From the NCBI GenBank assembly GCA_016180645.1, contig JACPAV010000033.1, positions 31,843 to 95,842 on the forward strand: 64,000 nucleotides of DNA, in the 5' to 3' direction. Every line of letters begins with the position of its first letter. The first letter of the stretch is position 1. The translations under genes and the position numbers were made by a program. Below the pieces are notes generated by a model. It was given only the letters and a program-made list of their open reading frames with translations. It was not told where the DNA came from and searched no databases. Source of the stretch: Nitrospirota bacterium. Its GTDB lineage: Bacteria; JACPQY01. This document shows positions 24,046-33,682 of the stretch, piece after piece.

Positions 24046-26319
24046 ATGCCCCCATTTCGTCGTCTAACTTTCATTGTTGCCATCCTCTTGGCGCTGCCGT
24101 TGGAGACGGCCTTCGCCCAGAAGGAGTTCATTTCCCGAACCTTCCGCAAGCGGGGCAAAGAGACGCCGCTCCTGGGGCCGACGCTCATCGGTCAAACGGG
24201 ACTCTACGATGTTTATTCCGCCGACCGCTTTCCCAAAGGGGGCGTGGGGGTAAGCCTCTTCTCGACCTATTTCAAGCAGGACCAATTTCTATCTCCGACC
24301 ATCAACCACGCCAAGCAGGATGCCTTTCTCTCCTTCACGGTAGCCCCGTTTGAGACAACGGAGCAGCTCGGCATGGAATCCGGCTTCGAATTCTCCCTCA
24401 TGGGGAAGGTCACCTCCGATCGCGTGAAGGACACGCAGGTCAACGAGAGCCGCCAGGTTCAGGCCGCGGGCGACGTCGCGGTGGGATTCAAGTACTCGCT
24501 CAACCCCTGGGGGCCGCTCTACACCGGTATCAACGCATTCGGGTTTTTTCTGACGGGAGAGGAATCCGGTTCCTACGATGGGTCTGCCACCGGCGGCGCG
24601 GGGAGGGCGCTCATCACGCTCGACTTTGCCGAGGGGAAATCCGAGGAATCGATCGGTTTCCGGGTGCACCTGAACGGGGGCTATGCAATGGATCGGAGCG
24701 AGAACCTGCTGGCGAAGCGCAAGTTTCCCGTTCCGATGTCCGAGCGTTTCGCCCTGGGCGTGAACGGGGAGGACCAGTATCTGGCCGGCGCGGGGTTCGA
24801 GGTCATCCGCACTCCTGTGGCGTTCGTGGCGGAGGGGTCGCTGTCGTACGACACGGATTCCACGATCCTCGACGATGACGAACAGCCCTTCAAGATCCAA
24901 TTCCGGAACAACCCGCTCTACTTGACCCCGGGACTGCGACTGCTGCCGTTCGAGAACCTTGTGATTGACCTGGCTGTGCGGCTCGGCCAGCTCACGGAGC
25001 CGATTGCCTTCACAGAGGAGCGATCGGAAAAACTGGTGCCCGACCTCACCTATGTTTTCGGCATGAGCTACACGGACCTACCGAAGCGGGCTCGCGTGAA
25101 ACGTGTCGTCAAGAAACTCGCCCAAATCCGAGGGATCGTGACGGATGAGGCGACGCAGGCGCCCGTAGGAGGCGCCGTCATCAGCTTCGTGGATCCGCCG
25201 GACATACCGGCCGTGGCCAGCGATCCCGAGAAGGGGACGTACCTCGTGCAGAACCTCAAGCCGGGGGCCTACAGCATGAAGATCGAGCGGCCCGGGTACC
25301 ACCCGCAGAACGCCGAGGCGGAGATCAAAGCCACTGAAACGGTTGAACTCAACATTCAGATCGCGAAGATTCCCGACATTGTCCTGGGTACGCTCGAAGG
25401 GCGCGTGGAAGATCCGAACGGGAATCCGCTCGTGGCGGTCATCACCGTGGATCGGGACCGGGGGCGAACGGGGACGAGTCCGGCCACAGGCCAGTTCTCA
25501 ATCGCGCTTGAGGAAGGCGATCACTCGGTCATGGCCGAGAGCCAGGGGTTCAAACCTTACGTGAAAGACGTTGCGATTCAGACCGACAAGCCGACCCAGA
25601 TCCTCATTGTCCTTGAGCCCAGGGAGAAAGTCCGCGTCACCCAGGACAAGATCGTCATCTATGAAAAGGTTAATTTCCGCACCGGGGCGGCGGACATTCT
25701 GCCTGTGTCGTATTCCATCCTGGATGCCGTGGTGGACGTCATGAAGAAGTATCCGCAGTTCCGCGTGCGCGTGGAAGGGCACACGGACAACGTGGGCGGC
25801 CGGAAACGGAATATTGAGCTCTCGCAGGATCGAGCGGAGGCCGTGACGAAGTACTTGGAGTCCAAGGGTGTGGATGAATCGCGCTTGGAAGCAAAGGGGT
25901 ATGCGGATACGGTTCCCCTCGCCGACAACGAATCGGCGGAAGGGCGGAGCAAGAATCGCCGAGTGGAGTTTACGATTCTCGCCGGTCAATCCGCCCCGCC
26001 CGATTCCCGGCCTGCCGCCCCGGCAGCGCCTCCAACGACGCCCGCGCCGGGCGCCCCTTCTCCCGCGCCCACGCCATCGGCAACTCCGGCGGGCCCGGCG
26101 GCTCCATCAGGTCCGCTTGTGGAAATCGTAGATAAGAAACCCGTGGAGGCATTCTCTGTTCCGGGCGGACCGCTCACCGGCGGAAGTGTCGTCGGAACGG
26201 TGAAGCCGAAATCGAAAGTGCCGCTACTCGATCAGAAAGGTGACTGGCTCAAGGTGCGACTGCCCAACGGCCAGGAGGGCTGGATCAACAAGCGTTCGAC
26301 GCGCCCGCTCGTCAGGTAG
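24046..26319 (+). CDS. Large OmpA-family outer-membrane protein with SH3 domain
   Basis: 757 residues from ATG 24046. Signal peptide MPPFRRLTFIVAILLALPLE and on to TAFAQ. Residues ~20-340 look like a transmembrane beta-barrel. Two carboxypeptidase-regulatory-like/PEGA domains follow (IRGIVTDEATQAPVGGAVIS and LEGRVEDPNGNPLVAVITVD). The OmpA domain has VNFRTGAADILP, VEGHTDNVGG and NIELSQDRAEAV with the peptidoglycan-binding Asp and Arg. A Pro/Ala linker of ~45 residues leads to a C-terminal SH3 domain (TGGSVVGTVKPKSKVPLLDQ). It ties outer membrane to peptidoglycan, with the upstream transglycosylase and propeller as partners. Confidence 0.85.
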   Translation: MPPFRRLTFIVAILLALPLETAFAQKEFISRTFRKRGKETPLLGPTLIGQTGLYDVYSADRFPKGGVGVSLFSTYFKQDQFLSPTINHAKQDAFLSFTVAPFETTEQLGMESGFEFSLMGKVTSDRVKDTQVNESRQVQAAGDVAVGFKYSLNPWGPLYTGINAFGFFLTGEESGSYDGSATGGAGRALITLDFAEGKSEESIGFRVHLNGGYAMDRSENLLAKRKFPVPMSERFALGVNGEDQYLAGAGFEVIRTPVAFVAEGSLSYDTDSTILDDDEQPFKIQFRNNPLYLTPGLRLLPFENLVIDLAVRLGQLTEPIAFTEERSEKLVPDLTYVFGMSYTDLPKRARVKRVVKKLAQIRGIVTDEATQAPVGGAVISFVDPPDIPAVASDPEKGTYLVQNLKPGAYSMKIERPGYHPQNAEAEIKATETVELNIQIAKIPDIVLGTLEGRVEDPNGNPLVAVITVDRDRGRTGTSPATGQFSIALEEGDHSVMAESQGFKPYVKDVAIQTDKPTQILIVLEPREKVRVTQDKIVIYEKVNFRTGAADILPVSYSILDAVVDVMKKYPQFRVRVEGHTDNVGGRKRNIELSQDRAEAVTKYLESKGVDESRLEAKGYADTVPLADNESAEGRSKNRRVEFTILAGQSAPPDSRPAAPAAPPTTPAPGAPSPAPTPSATPAGPAAPSGPLVEIVDKKPVEAFSVPGGPLTGGSVVGTVKPKSKVPLLDQKGDWLKVRLPNGQEGWINKRSTRPLVR

Positions 26320-26543
26320 AAGTATACTTCCTAGTCGTCAAGAACAAGTTACAAGTAGCTGTAATCAGACAAATATCAATTCGTGCCATAGTACATATTG
26401 GTAAGTGTATATACTTATAAGTATTTGTAGTTTATTGGAATATTAGCATTGCATTGTTGTGTATATTATATATACATCATGCGTGTTCGATCGGCCGAAA
26501 GATCAATATGCGCATGGTATATAATGTAATTATAGATAATTAC
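26319..26543. other. AT-rich region with four palindromes upstream of the lipase
   Basis: The 26320-26582 interval is strikingly AT-rich in a GC-rich window. It contains GAAGTATACTTC (26319-26330, overlapping the OmpA stop), ATACTTATAAGTAT (26411-26424), GTATAT-TAT-ATATAC (26461-26475) and GTAATTAT-AG-ATAATTAC (26526-26543). TATAAT at 26520-26525 could be the -10 element of the lipase gene; no good -35 was found. No gene is seen here. Confidence 0.6.
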
Positions 26544-26582
26544 AGGCTTGGCGCGTGTTGATGTGGCATCCGCATTGCATTT

Positions 26583-27554
26583 ATGTTCTTCATGAACATG
26601 AAGAGCTGGACGAAGGCAATCGGAATCGCGATGATGGCGGTGTCTCTCATGAACGCTTCGGAAGGCAGTTGCGGAGGCGGAACGACTCCGACCCCGACTC
26701 AGCCCAAGAATAAGTATCCGATCGTTTTCGTCCACGGCTTCGGCGGCTTCGATTTCCTCGCGGGTATTCCGTATTTCTACGGCGTCGAGAATCTTCTGAA
26801 GGCGCAGGGCTATCAGGTATTCATGACCGAAGAGAGTTCGTTCAACAGCGTTGAAGTTCGCGCGAAGCAGCTTTCCACGCAGGTCGAGAAGATCCTGGCG
26901 ATCACGGGCGCCAAGAAAGTGCATCTGGTCGGACACAGCATGGGCGGGTTGGACATCCGGTACGCCGCCACGCTGCTTCTGGGGAAGGACAAAGTGGCGT
27001 CGGTGACGAGCATCGCAGCCCCCCACCACGGGACCAAGATCGCCGACCTCGCCTGGGAGGCCGTCCGATTTGGAAAATACACTCCGGTCCTCAACGCGTT
27101 CATCAGCAGCATCGGTGGAACAATCACGAACGGCCGGATCGATCTTCCGCAGGACGTGGTGACGGCGCTCTGGAACCTGACAAGCGACTTCACCGACGGC
27201 GGCGGCACCAACACCGGCGCCGCATTCAACGAGATTGTGAAAGACCTGCCCGGCGTGCCGTACTTTTCCTACGCGGGCGTGACGACGTTTCATTTGACCC
27301 TCGACCCCGCCGATATTCTCCTGGCAGGTACGTCAGTGATTTTCCTGCCGGAAAAGAGCGACGGGATGGTGGAGCAATCTTCGACCCACTGGGGCACGGT
27401 GGTGAGCGACAAGTTGCCGGCGAATCACTTGGACGAGACCAACCACCTGCTCGGCGACTCCGGCGAGTTCGATGCGGCGGGCTTCTACACGTCCCTCGCA
27501 AGCAAGCTGGCCACGACCGAAGCGTCCTTCTCCACGCTCATCGCTTCGAAGTAG
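26583..27554 (+). CDS. Secreted triacylglycerol lipase
   Basis: 323 residues of the Pseudomonas/Burkholderia lipase family (I.1/I.2). The oxyanion segment is FVHGFGGFD, the nucleophile Ser119 is in GHSMGG, the acid is in KSDGMVE, and the His is probably in PANHLDETNH. A signal peptide is present (KAIGIAMMAVSLMNASEG), followed by a Pro/Thr linker (TTPTPTQPKN). Family I lipases use the Xcp/Gsp type II pathway and often a dedicated foldase (Lif); no foldase gene is adjacent. Three in-frame ATGs at 26583, 26592 and 26598 compete as starts. The AT-rich upstream region suggests distinctive regulation or recent acquisition. Confidence 0.87.
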   Translation: MFFMNMKSWTKAIGIAMMAVSLMNASEGSCGGGTTPTPTQPKNKYPIVFVHGFGGFDFLAGIPYFYGVENLLKAQGYQVFMTEESSFNSVEVRAKQLSTQVEKILAITGAKKVHLVGHSMGGLDIRYAATLLLGKDKVASVTSIAAPHHGTKIADLAWEAVRFGKYTPVLNAFISSIGGTITNGRIDLPQDVVTALWNLTSDFTDGGGTNTGAAFNEIVKDLPGVPYFSYAGVTTFHLTLDPADILLAGTSVIFLPEKSDGMVEQSSTHWGTVVSDKLPANHLDETNHLLGDSGEFDAAGFYTSLASKLATTEASFSTLIASK

Positions 27555-27606
27555 GTTTCGAGGTCGAAACCGAGAGCAGCTATCGAGGCTTGGCCTCTAT
27601 GGGAAC

Positions 27607-27731
27607 TTAGAGCCTCTAGCAGAATGCGTAGGGGAGGGTCTTCAGACCCTCCCGACAAGAGGGAGCAACCAAGAGGGAGCACCTGAAGGTGCTCCCCTAC
27701 GAGGAGGCAAGGACAAGAGTAGAGGCTCTTA
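27607..27731. repeat. Three-hairpin repeat element, copy 3 (lacks hairpin C)
   Basis: Begins TTAGAGCCTCTAGCAGAATGC, has hairpin A and hairpin B (GGGAGCACCT/AGGTGCTCCC), then ends GAGTAGAGGCTCTTA. The terminal TTA provides the TAA stop of the convergent desaturase gene. Confidence 0.9.
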
Positions 27732-28760
27732 CGCCGGGACGGGAACGGGGAGTACGGCGACCCATTGATCGTAGGCCCGCTGCATCCGGTCCATGAACTC
27801 CGAAACGACCTTCTCGCAATGGGGCTGCATTTCGGATTGGAGCTTGAAATAGCCTCGCTCGAGATTGCGCATGCCTTCGGCGAGGTGTCCGGCGAGTCGA
27901 ATCCGTTTTTCGGGAAGGCTGAGCTTGGAATCCCCGGCGAGATGATGAAGCGTTTCAGTCCATAGCTGAAGCGTACTCTCCATCCGGCCGATCCATCGGA
28001 CGGACTTGATTTCCGCGTAGCTTCGATCCCGGACGTAGATGGCGCCCGCCAGCCCCGCTTTGCGGAGAGCGTGGACGGCCGTCCAACCGAGATCGAATTC
28101 CCACCAGTGTTCCGAGAATCGGGCCGACCGGGGGTAGCGGTGATGATTGTTGTGCAGCTCCTCACCCCCGGCCACGATTGCCCAAGGCCAGAGGTTGCGG
28201 CTGGCGTCGTCCGTGGGGTGATTGCGATAGCCGAAGTAATGCCCCACGCCGTTGATCAGGCTGTTGCCGAGGAAGGGATGCCAGAGAATTTGGATCAGCC
28301 ACGCGATGAGACCGGGGAGCCACCCGAAAACCGCGCAGCAGATCGCGAGGAGAAGCAGGACGCCAACGATATTAAGAGGGGTGTAGATTCTTTTTTCGAT
28401 CCAATCTTCCGGTGTTCCGCGGCCATATTTCTCGAGGACCTCCGGATCGCGGCTGGCGCGGCGGTAGTAGACCACGCCTCTCAAGAAAATGTTCCAGAAC
28501 CCTTCCACCTTGGGGGAATGAGGATCGCCCTCGCGATCGACAAACGCGTGGTGCTTGCGGTGAACGGCGACCCACTCCTTCGTCACCATTCCCGTCGTGA
28601 GCCAGATCCAGAAGCGCATGAAATGAGCGGCGGCCGGATGGAGGTCCAAGGACCGGTGCGCCATGCACCGATGAAGAAAAACCGTTGCCGAAATGTTATT
28701 GAGCTGAGCGGAAATCAGCGCAGAAACGATCGCGGCCGTCCAATGGTCGCCGTTGAACAT
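27729..28760 (-). CDS. Delta-9 type fatty-acyl desaturase
   Basis: A 343-residue membrane di-iron desaturase. Histidine boxes are HRCMAH (30-35), HRKHH (67-71) and HNNHH (near 205), with a further His in NGVGHYFGYRNH, the arrangement of stearoyl-CoA/lipid desaturases. Membrane helices include IVGVLLLLAICCAVFGWLPG. It introduces a cis double bond into acyl chains using O2 and an electron donor, which implies at least microaerobic life. The C-terminal ~100 residues are helical and extra to the catalytic core. Its stop codon is supplied by the end of repeat copy 3. Confidence 0.88.
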   Translation of the reverse strand: MFNGDHWTAAIVSALISAQLNNISATVFLHRCMAHRSLDLHPAAAHFMRFWIWLTTGMVTKEWVAVHRKHHAFVDREGDPHSPKVEGFWNIFLRGVVYYRRASRDPEVLEKYGRGTPEDWIEKRIYTPLNIVGVLLLLAICCAVFGWLPGLIAWLIQILWHPFLGNSLINGVGHYFGYRNHPTDDASRNLWPWAIVAGGEELHNNHHRYPRSARFSEHWWEFDLGWTAVHALRKAGLAGAIYVRDRSYAEIKSVRWIGRMESTLQLWTETLHHLAGDSKLSLPEKRIRLAGHLAEGMRNLERGYFKLQSEMQPHCEKVVSEFMDRMQRAYDQWVAVLPVPVPA

Positions 28761-28788
28761 CTAGGAGTCATCCTACCCCATTCAGCCA

Positions 28789-29494
28789 ATGTGGACAAGG
28801 GCAGTCCACTTGCGCCGATCCGAGGATAGGGATGCTTCGTTGATTGTCGCCGGGACGGCTTGGGGCTTTTGGCAGGGCATCGGTTCGAGCGTGGCGGCCG
28901 ACGCGAAGAATCGTCAGATTGCCGGGGCGAGCTTCGTGGGTACATCGACCGCCGGTTTGATTTCGATGGGCGCGGCCCTCAGGCTGGATGTACCGCCGAT
29001 GAAAACGGCGCTTGCCGTGAGCGGTGGATTTTGGGGGGGCGTGGATTCCGTTTTGGGGCGGAATCGCGGGGGAACTGTCTTCGCGTCGAATTACGACGCT
29101 ATGCCTCGCGGGAAGTGACATCGGCTTAGTGGGTGCTTCGTTGGCGATGGCCGGCAGCGAAAGATCGGTGCGGGGGCTTCAAATCATGAATGTTGGGGGC
29201 TTGTCGGGCGCTGCGTTGGGAAGCGTAGTTGCGGGAATCGCCACTGTCCGGGCGAAGCCGGTGGCGGCCGCGACATCCATTGGAAGCGGAGCGGGATTGT
29301 TCATCGGCGCGATTGTGGCCGGCGCCACCGAGGGGCAAGGTAGGGATTCTGACGACGGGAGAATCGAGTTTTGGCGACGGAGGGGCCATTCGCTCTGGAA
29401 CCACGTGGGCTATTTCCCGGTCTATGAGCCGGATTGGAATGGATCCGGCCGGCCGATGCTTGGCTTCAGCGCGTTCGCCAGTATGGGGAAGTAG
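28789..29494 (+). pseudogene. Gly/Ala-rich membrane-like protein broken by a frameshift
   Basis: Two overlapping frames make sense only as one product. Frame 1 (28789-29118) runs through SLIVAGTAWGFWQGIGSS to AVSGGFWG and then turns into unlikely sequence. Frame 2 (from ~29024 to 29494) takes over with AWIPFWGGIAGEL, LVGASLAMAGSERSVRGLQ and a plausible C-terminus. The switch lies in a run of seven G at ~29033-29039; six G would restore one frame. No family is recognised; the hydrophobic, glycine-rich stretches resemble membrane-inserted or barrel segments. It may be a real mutation or a sequencing error. Confidence 0.45.
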
Positions 29495-29564
29495 CCGTTT
29501 GCCATCGGTTCCGCGCCACCTGCCGCCTGGCGAAGCACCCAGTCGGATTCCGCTGATTTAGGTA

Positions 29565-29731
29565 TTGAGAGCGTCTAACAGAATGCGAAGGGGAGGGTCT
29601 TCAGACCCTCCCGACAGGAGGGAGCAACCAAGAGGGAGCACCTGAAGGTGCTCCCCTACGAGGAGGCAAGGACAGGAGGGAGCATCTGAAGATGCTCCCC
29701 TACGAATCGGCATTCCGTTAGACGCTCTCAA
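29565..29731. repeat. Three-hairpin repeat element, copy 4 (full length)
   Basis: Hairpins A, B and C are all present between TTGAGAGCGTCTAACAGAAT and its inverted counterpart ending GTTAGACGCTCTCAA. Here both termini carry GCGTC/GACGC instead of CCTCT/AGAGG, a matched change that keeps the terminal inverted repeat. Confidence 0.92.
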
Positions 29732-29764
29732 TGCCACGCCTGACCTTCGGCCTACTCGTACGAC

Positions 29765-31096
29765 CTATCTGTGGCGGCGGCGCGCGCGGAACCTGGACCG
29801 CCCGAAACGGCCATGGAACCCGCCGCCGGGGCTTTTCCCCGGCTCAGGCTGTCGCGGGTGGCTTGGCGCGTGGGACGGCTGCGCCGCGTGGAGGGGCTTC
29901 CCGCCGGGGTGACCGGGGGCGCGCCTAGGTGGGTGCGTTGGATGGGCCGCGCGCGCGGGGGCGGCGGACTGCTTGGCGGAATAATCGAACCCCTCGATCT
30001 TTCGGCGCTCGAGGCGTGCGCCCAGCGCTCGCTCGATGTCGCGCACCATGGACTCGTCCTGATGGGTCACCAGCGTGAAGGCATCGCCGGTCTTTGCGGC
30101 GCGGCCCGTGCGACCGATGCGGTGGGTGTAGGCATCGGTCGTGTCGGGAACGTCGAAATTGATCACGTGCGTAATCTGGGAGATGTCGATGCCGCGCGAG
30201 GCGATGTCGGTGGCGACGAGGATATTGTAGCGACCCTCCCGGAAGCCATCGAGCGCGGCCTTTCGCCGGTTCTGCGAGAGATTACCCTGCAAGCAGGCAA
30301 CCTCCCGGCCCTTGTCCTGAAGATTCCTTGCCAGACGCTTGGCGCGGTGCTTGGTGCGAGTGAAAACCAGCACGGACGACCCGGCGGTCTGCTCCAGCAG
30401 CCTCGCCAGCAGCGCGGGCTTCAGGTGCTCGACCACCGGGTAAAGGGCGTGGGAAACCGTCGCCAGTGGCACGGTATGGTCGACTTGGACGGTGACCGGT
30501 TGGCGGAGGATCTCGTGCGCGAGCCGGCGGATGTCGTCCGGCATCGTGGCCGAGAAGAGCAACGTCTGCCGATTGGCCGGGAGTTGCTTGAGGATTCGGC
30601 GGATGTCGGGCAGGAAGCCCATGTCAAACATGCGGTCGGCTTCATCGATCACGAGGACATCCAGGTGCGATGGCTTGAAGGCACCGTGCTGCATATGGTC
30701 GAGCAGGCGCCCCGGGCAGGCCACGACGATTTCGACGCCGTTCCCGAGGCCGGTGACCTGGGGGCCGGCGCCGACCCCGCCGTACACCGTCAGGCTGCGC
30801 AGTCCCGTCTGCCGGCCGAGCTCGCGAAAAACATCCGCGATCTGGTCGGCCAGCTCGCGCGTTGGCGCGAGGATCAGCGCCCGGGTGACGCCGCGCGGGC
30901 CCGTAAGCAGGTGCTGAAGTATGGGGAGGGCGAAGGCCGCGGTCTTTCCGGTCCCCGTCTGCGCCAGGCCCATGACGTCGCGGCCCTGGAGGATGGGTGC
31001 GATGGATTGCAGCTGGATGGGCGTCGGTTTGGAATAGCCCAGCGCGCGGATGCCCGCAACGATCCTGGGATCGAAGTCAAAAGAAGAGAAGCTCAT
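29765..31096 (-). CDS. rhlE: DEAD-box ATP-dependent RNA helicase (RhlE type)
   Basis: A 443-residue RNA helicase. Q motif and motif I (AQTGTGKT), Ia (PTRELA), II (DEAD in VIDEADRMFDMGF), III (SAT), V (ATDIASRGID) and VI (HRIGRTGRA) are intact. The basic, Gly/Pro/His-rich tail after ~370 is typical of RhlE and would bind RNA. Such helicases act in ribosome assembly and RNA decay, often induced in the cold. It is monocistronic, divergent from the glycosyltransferase gene. Confidence 0.92.
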   Translation of the reverse strand: MSFSSFDFDPRIVAGIRALGYSKPTPIQLQSIAPILQGRDVMGLAQTGTGKTAAFALPILQHLLTGPRGVTRALILAPTRELADQIADVFRELGRQTGLRSLTVYGGVGAGPQVTGLGNGVEIVVACPGRLLDHMQHGAFKPSHLDVLVIDEADRMFDMGFLPDIRRILKQLPANRQTLLFSATMPDDIRRLAHEILRQPVTVQVDHTVPLATVSHALYPVVEHLKPALLARLLEQTAGSSVLVFTRTKHRAKRLARNLQDKGREVACLQGNLSQNRRKAALDGFREGRYNILVATDIASRGIDISQITHVINFDVPDTTDAYTHRIGRTGRAAKTGDAFTLVTHQDESMVRDIERALGARLERRKIEGFDYSAKQSAAPARAAHPTHPPRRAPGHPGGKPLHAAQPSHAPSHPRQPEPGKSPGGGFHGRFGRSRFRARRRHR

Positions 31097-31399
31097 GGTG
31101 TCACCCTTTCTATCTGTACGCGACCGGGAATTCCCGCATCAGCGAGCAAACGGCTTGTCCACGATGGGACTTGTCGGCGGCCTTGCAGAGGTGGGAGCGC
31201 CCTCGGCCGCTGTCTATTGTCTAACACATTCGGAGGCGGCCAACCCAACGTCGGCATGGCCATCCGCTAACCGTCATAGTATTATTTTGGAAACTTCTCA
31301 AACGAAGCGCTGATGGAGTACACTGTCCGGGCTCATGATTCACTGCGGCCCAGATCCTGACGATGTCATGATTGATGGCAGATATACATCTTTGACCTT
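31097..31399. other. Intergenic region between rhlE and the GT4 gene
   Basis: About 300 bases with divergent genes on both sides. AAAGGG lies 9-14 bases before the rhlE ATG. I see AT-rich patches (AGTATTATTTTGG near 31280) that may hold promoters, but no consensus -35/-10 pair and no gene. Confidence 0.5.
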
Positions 31400-33682
31400 A
31401 TGAAGCCCCGTTCCGAAATCCGCACGATCGCCTTTGTAGGGAACTACCTGCCCCGGCTCTGCGGTATCGCCACCTTCACAACGGATTTGTGCACGTCCGT
31501 GACGGCCCAGTTCCCGAAGGTACAGTGCTTCGCCGTGCCCGTGAACGACATCGAGGGGGGCTACGACTACCCCCACGATGTCCGTTTTGAAATTGAGGAG
31601 CAGAACTTGGCCTCGTATCGGCGGGCGGCGGATTTTTTGGGTATCAGCGACGTGGATGTGCTTTGTGTCCAACATGAGTACGGTATTTACGGAGGACCGG
31701 CGGGCGGGTACCTTCTAGCGCTCCTGCGCGAAGTGGATCTGCCTATCGTCACCACGCTCCACACCGTGCTCAAAGGACCCAACGCCGATCAAAAACGGGT
31801 GATGCAGGAACTGATCCAGCTCTCCACCCGCGTGGTGGTGATGTCCCATAAGGCGGAGGAATTCCTGAAGGGAGTTTACCATGCCCCCGCCGCCAAAATA
31901 GACATGATTCCCCACGGCATTCCCGAGACCTCTTTTGTGGATTCCGCTTTCTACAAGGATCTCTTCGGCGTGGAAGGCAAGCAGGTTCTCTTGACGTTCG
32001 GTCTGCTTTCTCCCAACAAGGGAATTGAGAACATGCTTAACGCCCTTCCCAAGATCGTGGCGGAACGCCCCGACGTGGTTTACATCATCTTGGGAGCCAC
32101 CCATCCGCACCTTTTGCGGGAGACGGGCGAGTCCTACCGCCTGGGCCTGGAATTGCTGGCCGAAAAGAACGGCGTCAAGAAGAATGTGATCTTTTACAAC
32201 CGCTTCGTGGATTTGGCCGAGCTCAAGGAGTTCATCGGCGCTGCGGACATCTACGTCACCCCCTATTTGGACGAAACCCAGATCGTGTCCGGGACTCTGG
32301 CCTATTGTTTCGGCGCGGGCAAGGCGGTGGTGTCCACTCCCTATTGGTACGCACGGGAGCTCTTGGCTGATCATCGGGGGGTATTGGTGCCCTTCAACGA
32401 TCCGGGCGCCATCGCCCGGGAGGTGGTGGGGCTTTTGTCGGACGATACCCGGCGCAACGCCCTGCGCAAGAACGCATACAAAATGGGGCGGGAGATGGTG
32501 TGGGGCAACGTGGCCTGTTCCTACATGCAGGTTTTTGAGAAGGCCCGGAATGAACGGGCCGGCTTGACCCGAAAGCTTTTCACGGTGAAGACGCTGGACA
32601 AGCAGCTCACAGGGCTGCCCGAAATGAAGTTGGACCACCTCTACCGGATGACCGACTCCACCGGCCTCTTTCAGCACGCCATCGCGGCGGTGCCGAACTT
32701 CCACACCGGGTACTGTACCGACGATAATGCCCGCGCCCTGATTTTGACGGTTCTTCTGGAGGAGTTGGGGATGGATTCCTCCCGTCTCTTGGACGCCGCC
32801 ACCACCTACGCTGCCTTCCTGCAATACGCCTTCGACCCGAAGCTGAAGCGTTTTCGGAACATCATGGGATTCAACCGGTCATGGAAGGATGAAACCATAT
32901 CCGAGGACTGTTGCGGCCGCGCGCTGGCGGCCCTGGGAACCTGCGTGGGCCGATCAAGAAACTCCGGCTTTCAAGTCCTGGCGGGACAGGTCTTCGCACA
33001 GGCGCTCTCTCCTGTGACGGGATTCAGCTCGCCCCGGGCTTGGGCGATGGCCTTGATCGGCGCCCACGAATACCTGCGACGATTTAACGGAGACCGGCAG
33101 GTCAGCCAGCTCCGGGACGCCCTCACCGACCTTCTGATGGGTCTCTACCATCGCACCGCCACCCCCGAGTGGCCTTGGTTCGAGGACTCGGTGACTTATA
33201 TGAACGCCGGGCTTCCCCACGCGCTGATTTTGAGCGGAAGGGAAACCTCCCGTGCCGACGTGCTCGAGATGGGCCTGAATACCCTGCGCTGGCTCACCAA
33301 GATCCAGACCTCCGAAGGGGGCTATCTGCGGCCCATCGGCTCCAACGGTTTTTATAAACGCGGTGGCGAGCGGGCGAATTTCGACCAGCAACCCATCGAG
33401 GCTCAGGCCATGGTGTCCGCCTGTTTGGAGGCTTACCGATGCACCTCGGATGACTATTGGTTCAGCCAGGCGCGCCGCGCCTTCGACTGGTTCTTGGGAC
33501 GCAACGACTTGGGCCTTTTCCTCTACGACCCCAATACGGGCGGATGCCGGGACGGGCTCCACGTGGACCGCGTGAACCAGAACCAGGGGGCCGAATCCAC
33601 CCTGGCGTTCCTCGTTTCTCTGGCGGAGATGCAGCGGGTGCACAACGAACTGGCCGCCTTCAAGAACTCGCCGCCCTCTTGA
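31400..33682 (+). CDS. GT4 glycosyltransferase with C-terminal alpha/alpha-barrel domain
   Basis: 760 residues. Residues ~1-395 are a GT-B fold glycosyltransferase of family 4: an acceptor-side CGIATFTTDL, then LLTFGLLSPNKGIENML and the donor-binding IVSGTLAYCFGAGKAVVSTP. Residues ~405-750 have the helical-toroid pattern of glycan-processing enzymes (LDHLYRMTDSTGLFQHA, GYCTDDNARALI, MGFNRSWKDE). The stop codon is directly followed by the ATG of a GH130 gene. Such GT4/GH130 pairs are known as conserved cassettes in diverse bacteria and suggest coupled synthesis and phosphorolysis of a mannoside-type glycan; the actual sugar is not provable here. Confidence 0.82.
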   Translation: MKPRSEIRTIAFVGNYLPRLCGIATFTTDLCTSVTAQFPKVQCFAVPVNDIEGGYDYPHDVRFEIEEQNLASYRRAADFLGISDVDVLCVQHEYGIYGGPAGGYLLALLREVDLPIVTTLHTVLKGPNADQKRVMQELIQLSTRVVVMSHKAEEFLKGVYHAPAAKIDMIPHGIPETSFVDSAFYKDLFGVEGKQVLLTFGLLSPNKGIENMLNALPKIVAERPDVVYIILGATHPHLLRETGESYRLGLELLAEKNGVKKNVIFYNRFVDLAELKEFIGAADIYVTPYLDETQIVSGTLAYCFGAGKAVVSTPYWYARELLADHRGVLVPFNDPGAIAREVVGLLSDDTRRNALRKNAYKMGREMVWGNVACSYMQVFEKARNERAGLTRKLFTVKTLDKQLTGLPEMKLDHLYRMTDSTGLFQHAIAAVPNFHTGYCTDDNARALILTVLLEELGMDSSRLLDAATTYAAFLQYAFDPKLKRFRNIMGFNRSWKDETISEDCCGRALAALGTCVGRSRNSGFQVLAGQVFAQALSPVTGFSSPRAWAMALIGAHEYLRRFNGDRQVSQLRDALTDLLMGLYHRTATPEWPWFEDSVTYMNAGLPHALILSGRETSRADVLEMGLNTLRWLTKIQTSEGGYLRPIGSNGFYKRGGERANFDQQPIEAQAMVSACLEAYRCTSDDYWFSQARRAFDWFLGRNDLGLFLYDPNTGGCRDGLHVDRVNQNQGAESTLAFLVSLAEMQRVHNELAAFKNSPPS

